Positions 1 to 9,113 of a DNA stretch of 64,000 bases are shown piece after piece. Every line of letters starts with the position of its first letter. Positions within the stretch are counted from its first letter, which is position 1. The DNA comes from Caulobacteraceae bacterium. GTDB lineage: Bacteria; Pseudomonadota; Alphaproteobacteria; Caulobacterales; Caulobacteraceae. Under the pieces are notes generated by a model. It did not search any database and was not told the origin of the DNA. It saw only the letters and a program-made list of their open reading frames with translations. The position numbers and the translations under genes were made by a program. The stretch covers positions 22,536 through 86,535 of the forward strand of contig CANJRI010000003.1 of the NCBI GenBank assembly GCA_947476555.1, in the 5' to 3' direction.

Positions 1-452
1 AGATCAAGGACCTGTTTCGCGAGTGGCTGGAGACCGACCACCCCGACCGGGCCCGCAAGGTGATGTCCCTGGTCCGCCAGATGCGGGGCGGGAAGGACTA
101 CGACGCCCAGTGGGGCCGGCGCATGACCGGCGAGGGGCCGATCGGCGAGCTGATGAACGCCCGCTTCAAGGCCGCCAAGGCGCGGTACGGCCTGGGCCGG
201 GGATGGGGCGAGGTCGACGCCACGAAGTTCCGCGTGCCGCCCAAGCCCGGCGACCAGATCGACCTGTTCGGAGAGGGCGCGGGTTGTTCCTTACCGGCTA
301 AACACGCCCACCAACTCCATGTGGGGCGACCACAGGAACTGGTCCACGGGGAGCACCCGATCCAGCCGGAAGCCGGCGTCGATGAGCATGCGGGCGTCGC
401 GCGCGAAGGTGGCCGGGTTGCAGGAGATGCCGATCACCCGGGCCACGCGTGA
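1..452 (+). CDS. Radical SAM protein (PA0069-like), C-terminal part
   Basis: The gene enters from the left edge in the frame whose first complete codon is at position 3, so only the last 150 codons are visible. The stretch through GDQIDLFG resembles the C-terminal tail of PA0069-type radical SAM proteins, which usually stop soon after a similar ...LF ending; the iron-sulfur CxxxCxxC motif would lie outside the window. Here no stop follows the LF and the frame runs about 60 more codons to a TGA at 450-452, overlapping the end of the opposite-strand rRNA methyltransferase gene by 162 nt. The extra tail is rich in His, Gly and Glu and looks like an antisense shadow rather than a domain. The family call rests on a short C-terminal piece only. 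Confidence 0.5.
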   Translation, partial: IKDLFREWLETDHPDRARKVMSLVRQMRGGKDYDAQWGRRMTGEGPIGELMNARFKAAKARYGLGRGWGEVDATKFRVPPKPGDQIDLFGEGAGCSLPAKHAHQLHVGRPQELVHGEHPIQPEAGVDEHAGVAREGGRVAGDADHPGHA

Positions 453-1565
453 GCGCGCCAGCTCGGCGGCCTGTTCGGCCGCGCCCGCGCGGGGTGGGTC
501 GAAGACGGCGACGTCGGTCTTGCGCAACTCCTCGGCCAGCATCGGACGGCGGACCAGGTCCCGGGCGTCGGCCGCGATATCCTTCAGGCCCGGCGCGCTG
601 GCCCGGGCCGCGATCAGGGCGGCGATGGCCGCCGGAGCGAAGTCGGCGGCCTGGACCGGGGCGATGGCCGCAAGCCGGAAGGTGAAGGTCCCCACCCCGC
701 AGTAGAGGTCGGCGATGCGGGTCGCGCCCCCCGCGGCCTCGGCGACGAAGGCCGCCATGGCCGCTTCGGCGCCAGGGGTGGCCTGCAGGAAGGCGCCCGG
801 CGGCAGCGACACCCGCGCCGGCCCCAGGCGCACGCTGGGCGCGCGGGCCAGGAACGCCATGTCCCCGGCCAGGGTGACCCGCGCCAGGTCTGCGGCCGCC
901 GCGCGTTCGGCCAGTTGCATCCGGGCGTCGGCGGAAAGCCCACCGCTCTTGGCCTCCACCCCGGTGATGTCGATATCGAGGCCGGTGTCGGTGAGCGTGA
1001 CGTGCAGGGTCGGGGCCGACTTGGGATGCTCGAAGAGCGGCGCCGCCAGACGCTTCAGGGCCGGCAGGGCCGCCTCGATGGCCGGATCGGCGATGGGGCA
1101 GACGGCGATGTCCACCAAGTCCCACGACTTGCGGGACTTGTAGCCCAGGCGCGCCACGCCACGGCTCCCGCTACGGGCGTGCAGGGCGACGCGGCGGCGG
1201 CTCGCGGGGGCGGCGGCGAAGGCCGGCAGGATCTCGGTCTCGATATGCTGGCGGGCCAGGGTGTCCCGCAGGCGCTCCACCTTCCAGTCGAGGTACGGCG
1301 CGTGGTCCCAATGCTGCAGGGCGCAGCCGCCGCAGGCGTGGAAGTGCGGGCAAGGCGGCTCGATCCGTTCGGGGCTGGCCTGAAGCACCTCCAGCAGCCG
1401 CAGGCGGTCACCGCCGCCCTCGGCGCGCACGCGCTCGCCGGGCAGGGTGAAGGGCACGAAACGGGGACCAGCGGCGACGCCGTCGCCCTCTCCCCCGACC
1501 GCCTCGATAAGGAGTTCAACCGGCGGACCGGCTTTGGCCTGGGGACGGGGAGGAGGACGACGCAT
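291..1565 (-). CDS. Class I SAM-dependent RNA m5U methyltransferase (RlmD/RumA/TrmA family)
   Basis: Predicted to methylate C5 of a uridine in 23S rRNA or tRNA using S-adenosylmethionine. Of the 424 residues, the N-terminal part (about 12-65) fits a TRAM RNA-binding domain. It is followed by a cysteine cluster CPHFHACGGC and a later Cys in IAVCPIA that would hold the family's 4Fe-4S cluster. The C-terminal half carries the SAM motif DLYCGVGTFTF, the FDPPRAG motif and the catalytic-cysteine motif SCNPATFARD. Length and motif order are normal for RumA/RlmD proteins. Which uridine is modified cannot be told from sequence. Its last 54 codons overlap the extended end of the opposite-strand radical SAM gene. 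Confidence 0.85.
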   Translation of the reverse strand: MRRPPPRPQAKAGPPVELLIEAVGGEGDGVAAGPRFVPFTLPGERVRAEGGGDRLRLLEVLQASPERIEPPCPHFHACGGCALQHWDHAPYLDWKVERLRDTLARQHIETEILPAFAAAPASRRRVALHARSGSRGVARLGYKSRKSWDLVDIAVCPIADPAIEAALPALKRLAAPLFEHPKSAPTLHVTLTDTGLDIDITGVEAKSGGLSADARMQLAERAAAADLARVTLAGDMAFLARAPSVRLGPARVSLPPGAFLQATPGAEAAMAAFVAEAAGGATRIADLYCGVGTFTFRLAAIAPVQAADFAPAAIAALIAARASAPGLKDIAADARDLVRRPMLAEELRKTDVAVFDPPRAGAAEQAAELARSRVARVIGISCNPATFARDARMLIDAGFRLDRVLPVDQFLWSPHMELVGVFSR

Positions 1566-1678
1566 CCCCTCCCATAGCAGAGGCCGGCGTCGTTCAAGCG
1601 CCGTTCAGCTTCGTGCGGCCAAGTTTCGACCCAACGCGGCCGGCAGGGTCGTGATTCAAATTCGAGACGAGGGATTTC

Positions 1679-2317
1679 ATGTCGAACCGCTCCACCTTCG
1701 CCAAGGCGGGCCTGGCCACGCTGGCCGGCGTCCTGGCGCTGGCCTCCGCCGCCCAGGCCCAGCCCTACGGGTCCCATGGCTACTACGGCTCGGGCCCGAA
1801 CTATTCCTACGACGCCTGCAAGCGCGAGAAGACTGGCCGTGGAACCATCGGGGCCCTGATCGGAGGCGCCATGGGCGCGGTGATCGGCTCCCAGGCCGCG
1901 GCCCGTGGCCACCGCACGGACGGCTCGATTCTGGGCGGCGCGGTCGGCGCGGCGGTGGGCGCCGGGGTCGGCAATTCGGCGGCCGCCTGCACCAACGGCC
2001 AGATGGTCGAGCCGATGGCTCCGCCTCCGCCGGCCCCCCTGCCCCCGCCGGCCGCCTACAACGACCGCTATGACCGCTCCGGCGATCGCTACGATCGCTA
2101 TGGCCAAGGCTACGGACGCGACGCCTACCGATACGAAGAGCGCGACTACGCCTATGGCCGCCGCGGCGAGCGCTTCCGGATGGCCGAGGGCCAGGGGATC
2201 GACGCGGCCGGCTGCACCCTGGCGGAAAGCCCGATCTACATGCCGGACGGGCGCACCCAGACCCGCTTCGTGCGCGTCTGCCGCGACCCCACCGGCCGGT
2301 ACCAGGTCGTCGACTAA
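1679..2317 (+). CDS. Exported glycine-zipper (17 kDa surface antigen-like) protein
   Basis: Protein of 212 residues with a signal peptide of about 27 residues (hydrophobic core ending ASAAQAQ). It is followed by a glycine-zipper two-helix segment at about 55-105 with repeated GxxxG spacing (GALIGGAMGAVIG, GGAVGAAVGAGVG), as in the Rick_17kDa_Anti/YMGG families that insert in or span the envelope. A Pro-rich linker and a Tyr/Arg/Asp-rich low-complexity region (YDRYGQGYGRDAY) follow, then a conserved-looking C-terminal module with two cysteines. There is no lipobox, so a periplasmic or outer-membrane location is inferred. The start is set by GAGGG about 8 nt upstream of ATG. It is transcribed alone and is followed by a strong terminator. 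Function unknown. Confidence 0.8.
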   Translation: MSNRSTFAKAGLATLAGVLALASAAQAQPYGSHGYYGSGPNYSYDACKREKTGRGTIGALIGGAMGAVIGSQAAARGHRTDGSILGGAVGAAVGAGVGNSAAACTNGQMVEPMAPPPPAPLPPPAAYNDRYDRSGDRYDRYGQGYGRDAYRYEERDYAYGRRGERFRMAEGQGIDAAGCTLAESPIYMPDGRTQTRFVRVCRDPTGRYQVVD

Positions 2318-2336
2318 AAGCTCTCTCTAGTGAACT

Positions 2337-2364
2337 AGGCCGCCCTTCACGGGGCGGCCTTTTT
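2337..2364 (+). terminator. Rho-independent terminator after the glycine-zipper gene
   Basis: A perfect 9-bp stem (AGGCCGCCC with GGGCGGCCT) and a 6-nt loop are followed by five Ts on the plus strand. It begins 20 nt after the stop at 2317. The stop codon of the convergent tlyA gene lies in the loop; there is no good T run for the minus strand. Confidence 0.85.
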
Positions 2365-3087
2365 CTTTGTGGCCCAGAGCAGGAACTCGCGATTGCCGTC
2401 GCCGCCGGCGATGGGGCTGTCGGTCGTTTCGCGGACCAGCCAGCCAGCCTCGGCCAGGAAGCCCTTCACCGCCTCCAGCGCGTCCAGCCGGGCCGCCTCG
2501 TCCGAAACGACGCCGCCCTTCCCCACCCGCTCGGGTCCGACCTCGAACTGCGGCTTCACCAGGATGACGAGGTCGGCGCAGTCCGCCGCCAGGGCCAGGG
2601 CCGCCGGCAGCGCCTTCGCAAGGCCGATGAAGGAGAGGTCGCCGACGATCAACTCTGGCGCGTCGGGGATCAGGGCCGGCGACAGGCTCCGGGCGTCGGT
2701 GGCCTCCAGGCTGACGATGCGCGGATCGGCGGCGAGCGTGGGATGCAGCTGGCCCCGGCCCACGTCCACCGCATAGACCCGTGTGGCGCCCTTCGAGAGG
2801 CAGACTTCGGTGAACCCGCCCGTTGAGGCGCCCAGGTCGACGACGACCCGTCCCGCCACCGCCACCGGCCAGGTCTCCAGGGCATGCAAGAGCTTCAGCG
2901 CGCCGCGCCCAACCCAGGGATGGGCCGGGACCGCCTCCAGACCAACATCGGCGTCCAGCAGCTCCGCCGGCTTCAGCACCGGCCGGCCGGCCGCCATCAC
3001 CCCGCCGGCTTCGATGGCGGCGCGGGCCTTGGCGCGGCTCTCGAACAGGCCGCGCTCGACGAGCAGGATGTCCGCCCGGACCTTCAG
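2347..3087 (-). CDS. tlyA: TlyA-type 16S/23S rRNA (cytidine-2'-O)-methyltransferase / hemolysin A family
   Basis: An N-terminal S4 RNA-binding domain ([20 protein letters not shown]) is followed by an FtsJ-like Rossmann methyltransferase core: a WVGRGALKL element, SAM motif [11 protein letters not shown], the catalytic-type Asp in VGDLSFIGL, and LVKPQFE. TlyA proteins 2'-O-methylate rRNA cytidines. The first ATG/GTG (GTG at 3000) would remove the S4 domain. Reading upstream in frame, no ATG, GTG or TTG occurs before the frame runs deep into valS, but a CTG at 3087-3085 gives [13 protein letters not shown] and overlaps the valS stop as CTGA. I therefore place the start at CTG 3087 (246 residues, usual for the family). 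Translational coupling to valS is inferred. Confidence 0.8.
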   Translation of the reverse strand: MKVRADILLVERGLFESRAKARAAIEAGGVMAAGRPVLKPAELLDADVGLEAVPAHPWVGRGALKLLHALETWPVAVAGRVVVDLGASTGGFTEVCLSKGATRVYAVDVGRGQLHPTLAADPRIVSLEATDARSLSPALIPDAPELIVGDLSFIGLAKALPAALALAADCADLVILVKPQFEVGPERVGKGGVVSDEAARLDALEAVKGFLAEAGWLVRETTDSPIAGGDGNREFLLWATKKKAAP

Positions 3088-5750
3088 GCCACCGCGCCCA
3101 GGCGGGCCAGGGCGCTCTCCAGCTTGGCCTTGGCGGCCTCGGCCTCGGCCAGGCGCTCGCGGTTCTCCTCCACCACCTCCTCGGGGGCGCGGGAGACGAA
3201 GTCGGGGTTGTTCAGCTTGCCGGCCGTGCGCGCGATGTCGGAGGCCAGAGCGGCGACCTCCTTGGCCAGGCGGGCGCGCTCGGCGGCGAGATCGATGAAC
3301 TCGGCGACCGGCAGGGCCAGCGTCGCGCCCTCCACCACGTAGGGGATCGAGCCCTCGGGGGCGGCGTCCACGAACCGGACCTCGGAGACCCGCAGCAGGC
3401 GGGCGACCAGGGGGGCGTTGGCCTTGAGCACATTTCGCTGGGCCTCGCTGGCCTCCACCACCAGCAGCGGCGGCTGGGCCTGCGGCGGCACGTTCAGCTC
3501 CTGGCGCACCGACCGGCCTTCGGAGATGGCCTCGATGATCAGGGCGATCTCGGCGTCGGCGACGGGATCGACCAGGCTGGCCGGAAGTTCGGGCCAGGGC
3601 GCGGTCATCAGGAAGCCGTCATGGGCGCGCGGCGCGCCCAGGCCGGCCGTCTGGCCCCACAGCTCCTCGGTGACGAAGGGCATGACCGGGTGGAGCAAGG
3701 CCAGGATCACGTCCAGCGCCCAGGCGGCGGTGGCCTGGGTCTCGACCTTGGCGGCTTGGTCCTCGCCGGTGAGCAGCGGCTTGGCCAGCTCCACGTACCA
3801 GTCGCAGAAGCGGTTCCAGATGAAGCGGTAGAGGGTGTTGGCCGCCTCGTCGAAACCGCAGTCCGCCAGGGCCGCCGTGACGGCGGCGGAGGTGCGCTGG
3901 GTCTCGCCGACGATCCAGCGGTTGAGCGGCGCCTTCACGGCGGCCGGATCGAACCCCGGCGCGCGGGCGCAGCCGTTCATCTGGGTGAACCGGGTGGCGT
4001 TCCACAGCTTGGTGCCGAAGTTGCGATAGCCCTCGATGCGCGGGCGCGAGAGCTTGATGTCCCGCGCCGCGCCGGACATCGCCGTCAGGGTGAAGCGCAG
4101 GGCGTCGGCGCCGAAGTCGTCCACCAGTTCGAGCGGGTCGAGGACGTTGCCCTTGGACTTGGACATCTTGGCGCCCGAGGCGTCGCGCACCAGGGCGTTG
4201 ATGAACACCCGCTTGAACGGGACCTCGTCCATGAAGTGCAGGCCCTGCATCATCATCCGGGCGACCCAGAAGAAGATGATGTCGAAACCGGTGATGAGGG
4301 TGTGGGTCGGATAGAACCGGGCGAGGTCGTCGGTCTTCTCCGGCCAGCCGAGCGTCGAAAACGGCCACAGCGCGGATGAGAACCAGGTGTCGAGGACGTC
4401 CTCGTCCTGGGTCAGCGGCTCGTCACGGCCGTAGTGCTCCAACGCCTTGGCTTTCGCGCCCTCTTCCGTTTCCTCGACGAAGACCGTCCCGTCCGGCCCG
4501 AACCAGGCCGGGATGCGGTGGCCCCACCAGAGCTGGCGCGAGATGCACCACGGCTGGATGTTCCGCATCCACTCGAAATAGGTCTTCTCCCAGTGCTTGG
4601 GGACGAAGACCGTGCGGTCGGTCTCGACGGCGGCGATGGCCTCGCGGGCCAGGTGCTCGGCGTTAACGTACCACTGGTCGGTCAGGTAGGGCTCGACGAC
4701 GACGCCCGAGCGATCCCCGTGCGGGACCATGTGCCGGGTCTTCTCGACGCCGCGCAGCAGCTCCAGCGCCTCGAATTCCTCGATCACCCTCTTGCGGGCG
4801 ACGGACCGGTCCAGGCCCCTGTAGGCTTGCGGAACCGCGTCGTTCAGGCGCCCGAAATCGTCGAGGATGTTGATCATCTCCAGGCCGTGGCGCTTGCCGA
4901 CCGTGAAGTCGTTGAAGTCGTGGGCGGGCGTGAGCTTCACCGCGCCGGTGCCCTTCTCCGGATCGGCGTATTCGTCGGCCACGATGGGGACCAGGCGCCC
5001 GACGATCGGCAGGCGCACCTTCTTGCCGACGAGGTGCTTGTACCGCTCGTCGGAGGGATGCACCGCCACGGCGGTGTCGCCCAGCATGGTCTCAGGTCGG
5101 GTGGTGGCCACGACGATCTCGCCGGAGCCGTCCTCCAGCGGATAGGCGAAGTGCCAGAAGTGGCCGTCCACCTCCCGCTGCTCGACTTCCAGGTCCGAAA
5201 TCGCGGTCTGGAAGTGCGGGTCCCAGTTCACCAGCCGCTTGTCGCGATAGATGAGCTTTTCCCGGTGAAGGGTCACAAAAACCTTGCGAACCGCCGCGCT
5301 CAGGCCCTCGTCCAGCGTGAACCGCTCACGGCTCCAGTCGCAGGACGCACCCAGCCGGCGCAGCTGGTTGACGATGGTCCCGCCGCTCTGCGCCTTCCAT
5401 TCCCAGACCTTGGCGACGAAGGCCTCGCGGCCCATTTCCCGCCGACCCACATTGCCCTCGGACGCCAGCTGGCGCTCCACCACCATCTGGGTGGCGATGC
5501 CGGCGTGGTCGGTGCCGGGCAGCCAGAGCGCCGCCTTGCCGCGCATCCGCTCGAAGCGGATCAGCACGTCCTGCAGGGTGTTGTTCAGCGCATGGCCGAT
5601 GTGCAGCGAGCCGGTGACATTCGGCGGCGGGATGACGATCGAGAACGGCTCGGCGGCCGGATCGTCCACGGGCGCGAAACGGCCCGAGGCCTCCCAGGCG
5701 GCGTAGAGGCGTGGTTCGGCGGTCTTGGGGTCGAAGGTTTTTTCGAGCAT
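3084..5750 (-). CDS. valS: Valyl-tRNA synthetase
   Basis: Class I aminoacyl-tRNA synthetase that charges tRNA-Val in the cytosol. The 888-residue protein shows the ATP-site motifs HIGH ([14 protein letters not shown]) near the N terminus and KMSKS-type MSKSKGN near residue 540. Between them lies the CP1 editing domain that hydrolyses mischarged Thr-tRNA, followed by an anticodon-binding helical domain and a C-terminal coiled coil (about 820-885, rich in Ala/Glu/Arg). The start is set at the ATG giving [10 protein letters not shown], by resemblance to Caulobacter ValS. In-frame ATG 5762 and TTG 5777 lie upstream, but none of the three has a clear ribosome site. It is the first gene before tlyA, whose start overlaps its stop. 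Confidence 0.95.
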   Translation of the reverse strand: MLEKTFDPKTAEPRLYAAWEASGRFAPVDDPAAEPFSIVIPPPNVTGSLHIGHALNNTLQDVLIRFERMRGKAALWLPGTDHAGIATQMVVERQLASEGNVGRREMGREAFVAKVWEWKAQSGGTIVNQLRRLGASCDWSRERFTLDEGLSAAVRKVFVTLHREKLIYRDKRLVNWDPHFQTAISDLEVEQREVDGHFWHFAYPLEDGSGEIVVATTRPETMLGDTAVAVHPSDERYKHLVGKKVRLPIVGRLVPIVADEYADPEKGTGAVKLTPAHDFNDFTVGKRHGLEMINILDDFGRLNDAVPQAYRGLDRSVARKRVIEEFEALELLRGVEKTRHMVPHGDRSGVVVEPYLTDQWYVNAEHLAREAIAAVETDRTVFVPKHWEKTYFEWMRNIQPWCISRQLWWGHRIPAWFGPDGTVFVEETEEGAKAKALEHYGRDEPLTQDEDVLDTWFSSALWPFSTLGWPEKTDDLARFYPTHTLITGFDIIFFWVARMMMQGLHFMDEVPFKRVFINALVRDASGAKMSKSKGNVLDPLELVDDFGADALRFTLTAMSGAARDIKLSRPRIEGYRNFGTKLWNATRFTQMNGCARAPGFDPAAVKAPLNRWIVGETQRTSAAVTAALADCGFDEAANTLYRFIWNRFCDWYVELAKPLLTGEDQAAKVETQATAAWALDVILALLHPVMPFVTEELWGQTAGLGAPRAHDGFLMTAPWPELPASLVDPVADAEIALIIEAISEGRSVRQELNVPPQAQPPLLVVEASEAQRNVLKANAPLVARLLRVSEVRFVDAAPEGSIPYVVEGATLALPVAEFIDLAAERARLAKEVAALASDIARTAGKLNNPDFVSRAPEEVVEENRERLAEAEAAKAKLESALARLGAVA

Positions 5751-5813
5751 GGGGCCGGTCATGGTGAGCGGGTGCAATACAATCCCGCCTGCTGTGGCGG
5801 AAGCGCCGAGTTG

Positions 5814-5962
5814 CCTTCTCCCCTCGCGGGAGAAGGTAGCCCGCGTCAGCGGGTCGGATGAGGGGTCGCTGAGACCTGCCGATGGAACGGTGATCTAGGG
5901 CAAGCGTCCCGCCCTCATCCGTCGGCCTTCGGCCGCCACCTTCTCCCACGAGGGGAGAAGGG
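5814..5962. repeat. Composite intergenic inverted repeat (CTTCTCCC/GGGAGAAGG family)
   Basis: The segment between valS and popZ starts with a 23-bp palindrome (CCTTCTCCCCTCGC followed by GGGAGAAGG) and ends with a related palindrome at about 5940-5962. Internal inverted pieces are GGATGAGGG near 5858 and CCCTCATCC near 5920. The whole can fold as a long hairpin. Shorter relatives occur at 12742-12765 and 36451-36510. It is a dispersed non-coding element; no gene is visible in it. Confidence 0.75.
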
Positions 5963-5973
5963 CTCCCGCATCC

Positions 5974-6540
5974 CTACCGTACTCGGCCGCGGGCGATGCG
6001 CTCGACTTCGGTGTCGACGGCTTCCTTGACGATGCGCGGCAGGTTCTCGTTGAGCCACTGCTGGAGCAGCGGGTTCAGCAGCTCCCGCACCACATCCTCC
6101 AGCGTGCGGCCCTCGCGCGGCATGGCGATGCTCGCAGTGAGCGCGCCGAACGCTGAGGCGGCGGCGGCGGCCGAAGCGGCGCTCACCAAGGTCTGGGCCG
6201 GCGCTGGCGCGGCCACCGGCTCCGGCGGCCCGGCGGGGGCCAGGATATCGAGGTCCCCGTGGGTCTCGACCTTCTGGGTGAGCTCCAGCGGCTCGTCATC
6301 GTCCTCCTCGACCACCGGCTCAGGAGCGGGGGGGGGCGGCGCTACGGCCACCGGCGCCGGCGCGGCGGCCGGCGATGGCGCCGCGGCCTGGACGGGCTCG
6401 GGCTCGGGCTCGGGCTCCGGTTCCGGCGACGCCACAGCGGCCGCGGGCGCGTCAGCAGGCGCGTCGTCCTCGGAGATGATCCGCCGGATGGAGGCGAGAA
6501 TCTCCTCCATCGTCGGTTCCTGGGAGGTCTGTTCGGACAT
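5974..6540 (-). CDS. popZ: Polar organizing protein PopZ
   Basis: PopZ forms a self-assembled matrix at the cell poles that anchors ParB-parS and recruits cell-cycle regulators. This 188-residue protein has the family's three parts. The N-terminal helix MEEILASIRRIISEDD is the partner-binding motif. A disordered Pro/Glu/Ala-rich spacer follows, at about 28-115, including an EP dipeptide run. The C-terminal oligomerisation region contains AASAFGALTASIAMPREGRT and LEDVVRELLNPLLQQWLNENLP, ending in VERIARGR. The C terminus closely matches Caulobacter PopZ as remembered. The spacer is slightly longer than the Caulobacter one. Position next to valS and a TolC gene also matches Caulobacter. Confidence 0.95.
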   Translation of the reverse strand: MSEQTSQEPTMEEILASIRRIISEDDAPADAPAAAVASPEPEPEPEPEPVQAAAPSPAAAPAPVAVAPPPPAPEPVVEEDDDEPLELTQKVETHGDLDILAPAGPPEPVAAPAPAQTLVSAASAAAAASAFGALTASIAMPREGRTLEDVVRELLNPLLQQWLNENLPRIVKEAVDTEVERIARGRVR

Positions 6541-6650
6541 GGGCCGTTACCGCCGGAGATAGAATCTGGACGCCAAGCCTAAGCGCGCCCGGACGATCCT
6601 GCAATTTCCGCTAGCGTAAGGCAGGCAGGAAATCGCCCGAGAGGCGAGTT

Positions 6651-8195
6651 TTAACGTGCCGGCGGCGGCGTCAGGCCCGGCGGGATCGGCGATTCCCCCG
6701 GCATCTCGCCTGGGTTCGGGGCCGGGAACGGCGTCAGGACGTGGTCGATGATCGCGATCGGCTCTTCCCACGGCACCCAACCCCAGGTGATCCGCAGGTT
6801 CCGGAAATGCCGCGCGGCGTCGTACTGCGGGATGGCCGGGACAAGGTTCCGGCCTTCCAGTCGGCCCATCAGGGCCAGCACGTTGGTGGCGGCCACATAT
6901 TCGTCTCTGCGGGCGCTGACCTGGGACAGCTCGGCGGCGCGCAGCTCCTGCTCGGCGTTCAGCACGTCGATGGTGGTGCGCAGGCCCACCTGCTGCTCCT
7001 CGCGCGTGCCGGTGGCCGCGATGGTGGCGGCCCGCACCTGCTCGTCGGAGGAGGCGATGTTCGACCGGGCGGCGAGCAGCGAGCTCCAGAACTGGGTCAC
7101 GCCCTGCATCACGCTGCGGCGCACGCCTTCGATGCCGATCCGGTCGGCGGTGTTGCGGTCCGCGGCGGCGCGGATCCGCGATGAGGTCAGGCCGCCGTTG
7201 AACAGCGGCACGGTGACGTTGACGCCCAGGCTCGAGCCGCGGGTGTAGAACTCGCGTTCCCAGACCTCTTCCCGGACCTGGTTGCGGAAATCGAGCGTCG
7301 CCTGGGCGGTGACGTTCGGCATCCGGTCGGCACGGGCGCCAGCCAGCCGCGCGCGGCTGGCTATTTCCGTGAATTTCTGGGCCCGAAGCTGCGGGTTGAA
7401 TTTCTCGGCCAGGTCGAAGGCCTGGTCCGGATCGCTCGGCAACAGGTGGGCGAGCGACGGTTCGGGCGCCAGTTCCCCGGGGTTCTGGCCCACCACGGTC
7501 GCATAGGCGGCCCGGCTGATCGCCAGCTGCGACTGGGTGCTCTGCAGCAGCGACCGGGCGGCGGCGAGGCGGGACTGCGACTGGGCGACGTCGGTGCGGG
7601 TGATCTCGCCCACGTCGAAGCGGGCCTGGGTCTCCTCCACCTGGCGGCCCAGGACCTGGACGTTGGCCTCGCGGATGCGCACCGCTTCCTGGTCGCGGCG
7701 GACATCCACATAGAACTGGATTACGTTGGTCAGCACCTGGGCCTCGATGCGGCGCAGGTTCTCGTGGCCGGCCAGGACCTCGGCGTGGGCCGCCGAGACC
7801 GAGGCGGCGACGCGGCCGCCGGTCCACAGGGGCTGGGTGAGATTGAGGGTGGCGCGGCTGTTGGCGGTGTCCACGCGTCCACGACCGTCAATGACGCCGT
7901 CGCCGTTGCGATCGACCGCGCCCAGGGCCCGGGCGACCACGTCCGGCGTCGCGTTCTCGGAATAGGCCCAGCCGGCGCCCAGGCTGAGCGTCGGTCGCCA
8001 GCCGCTGCGGGCCTGGACATAGTTCTCGTCGAGGGCGCGCTGGCTGGCGCGGGCGGCCTGCAGGGTCGGATTGGTCTCGTAGGCGAGCGCGATGGCGTCG
8101 GCCAGGGTCTCGGCGCCGGCCGGCGCCGCCGCACCAAACCCGACGCTTACGCTGAAGACCGCGGCCAGTAGCCGGCCGCGCAGACTGATCGACAT
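6651..8195 (-). CDS. TolC/RsaF-like outer-membrane efflux protein
   Basis: Outer-membrane channel component of type I secretion or tripartite efflux. A signal peptide (about 1-27, ending AGAE) precedes a TolC fold with the usual internal duplication: ALAYETNPTLQAARA near the start of repeat 1 and a corresponding helix-strand-helix in repeat 2 (about 265-440). The C-terminal tail is proline-rich (PGLTPPPAR). The start is the ATG at 8195 with GGGG about 9 nt upstream; an upstream in-frame start would add 37 residues without signal-peptide character. In Caulobacter the equivalent gene next to popZ encodes an S-layer exporter subunit (RsaF), but no S-layer gene is in the window, so the substrate is unknown. 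It is 110 bp from popZ and the same orientation as pcm upstream. Confidence 0.85.
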   Translation of the reverse strand: MSISLRGRLLAAVFSVSVGFGAAAPAGAETLADAIALAYETNPTLQAARASQRALDENYVQARSGWRPTLSLGAGWAYSENATPDVVARALGAVDRNGDGVIDGRGRVDTANSRATLNLTQPLWTGGRVAASVSAAHAEVLAGHENLRRIEAQVLTNVIQFYVDVRRDQEAVRIREANVQVLGRQVEETQARFDVGEITRTDVAQSQSRLAAARSLLQSTQSQLAISRAAYATVVGQNPGELAPEPSLAHLLPSDPDQAFDLAEKFNPQLRAQKFTEIASRARLAGARADRMPNVTAQATLDFRNQVREEVWEREFYTRGSSLGVNVTVPLFNGGLTSSRIRAAADRNTADRIGIEGVRRSVMQGVTQFWSSLLAARSNIASSDEQVRAATIAATGTREEQQVGLRTTIDVLNAEQELRAAELSQVSARRDEYVAATNVLALMGRLEGRNLVPAIPQYDAARHFRNLRITWGWVPWEEPIAIIDHVLTPFPAPNPGEMPGESPIPPGLTPPPAR

Positions 8196-8305
8196 TCCGT
8201 ATCCCCGGTTGCGAGAGACGCACCTGTTTGTCCGCGCCCGCTCGGACGGGGCGGCGCCAGGCGAGTTTATGCCACCGCCCGGTTTCGAAGGTGTTTCAAC
8301 CATCA

Positions 8306-8866
8306 TCAGAAGGCGAAACCGTGTTCTGGCGCGAAGCCTTCCATGACCGGCGGGAAGGAATCGAACAGTTCGCGCCGCCCGGCGCCATCGTCGCCGCGTA
8401 TGTAGAGACAGGCCTTGCCGACCGGCCCATCGCGCTCGACGAGCCCCAGACGGCCTTTCGGCGCCAGGGCGGCCAGCCAGGCCGCCGGCGCCCGGGCCAC
8501 CGCGCCTTCACAGACGACGATATCGAATTCCCCCGCCGGCGCCTGACCGGCGTCGATGCGGGTCACGTCAGCGCCCAGCGCCTCGATCACCGCCGCCGCA
8601 TAGGGCGCGGCGATGGCCAGGGCCCGCTCGCCCGGCATGGGCCGCAGGGCCTGCAGCAACTTGGCCACGTCGCGGGGCTTCAGCAGGTAGCGGCCGGGTG
8701 CGTGCTCGACCTCAAGGTCGGCGTAGGCCAGGAACGCCTTGCTCGGCGCCACGAAGGTCTCGCGCAGCAGGGCGCGCATGGCGTCATGGATCCGGATGTC
8801 GGTGACGTCCTGGGTGCGCACCTGGCTTTCCACCATGTTCAGGCGGGCGGCGGCGAAATCGGCCAT
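8306..8866 (-). CDS. Protein-L-isoaspartate O-methyltransferase family protein
   Basis: The N-terminal MVESQVRTQDVTDIRIHDAM helix segment and the RYLLKPRDVAKLLQAL segment are diagnostic of the PCMT family, which repairs isoaspartyl residues with SAM. However, the SAM-binding glycine motif is weak: the usual GxGxG loop reads LAIAAPYAAAVIEALG. The protein is also slightly short at 186 residues, so activity may be lost or altered. The start at 8866 is chosen for GAGGA about 5 nt upstream; an in-frame ATG 18 nt further upstream is less likely. It lies 110 bp upstream of the TolC gene in the same orientation and is likely co-transcribed. Confidence 0.75.
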   Translation of the reverse strand: MADFAAARLNMVESQVRTQDVTDIRIHDAMRALLRETFVAPSKAFLAYADLEVEHAPGRYLLKPRDVAKLLQALRPMPGERALAIAAPYAAAVIEALGADVTRIDAGQAPAGEFDIVVCEGAVARAPAAWLAALAPKGRLGLVERDGPVGKACLYIRGDDGAGRRELFDSFPPVMEGFAPEHGFAF

Positions 8867-9029
8867 CGAATCCTCGGCAAACACTCAGGGGGCTCGGCTC
8901 GGGGCTTATAGCCCACGGGCGTTAAACGCAATTGGCGCCCGGTTCCGGCGATTGCCGGAGCGGTAGGCTTCTGCTAGCCAGCGCCCTCGCCGGAACGCGA
9001 CACACCGCAGCGTTCCTTCGACTATCGGC

Positions 9030-9103
9030 GGCCTGATGGCGGAGTGGTGACGCAGCGGACTGCAAATCCGCGCACCCGGGTTCGATTCCCGGTCAGGCCT
9101 CCA
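9030..9103 (+). tRNA. tRNA-Cys (GCA)
   Basis: Acceptor stem GGCCTGA pairs with TCAGGCC, and the anticodon loop CTGCAAA gives anticodon GCA. The T arm is CCGGGTTCGATTCCCGG. The discriminator is T, as expected for tRNA-Cys, and CCA is encoded. Confidence 0.97.
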
Positions 9104-9113
9104 GACCTCCTCC

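Noticed and set aside
2823-5861. Long plus-strand frames antisense to tlyA and valS
   Set aside because: Shadow frames of two well-supported minus-strand genes.
8917-8935. Possible CtrA site upstream of the pcm-like gene
   Set aside because: Only one TTAA half is present at the right spacing.
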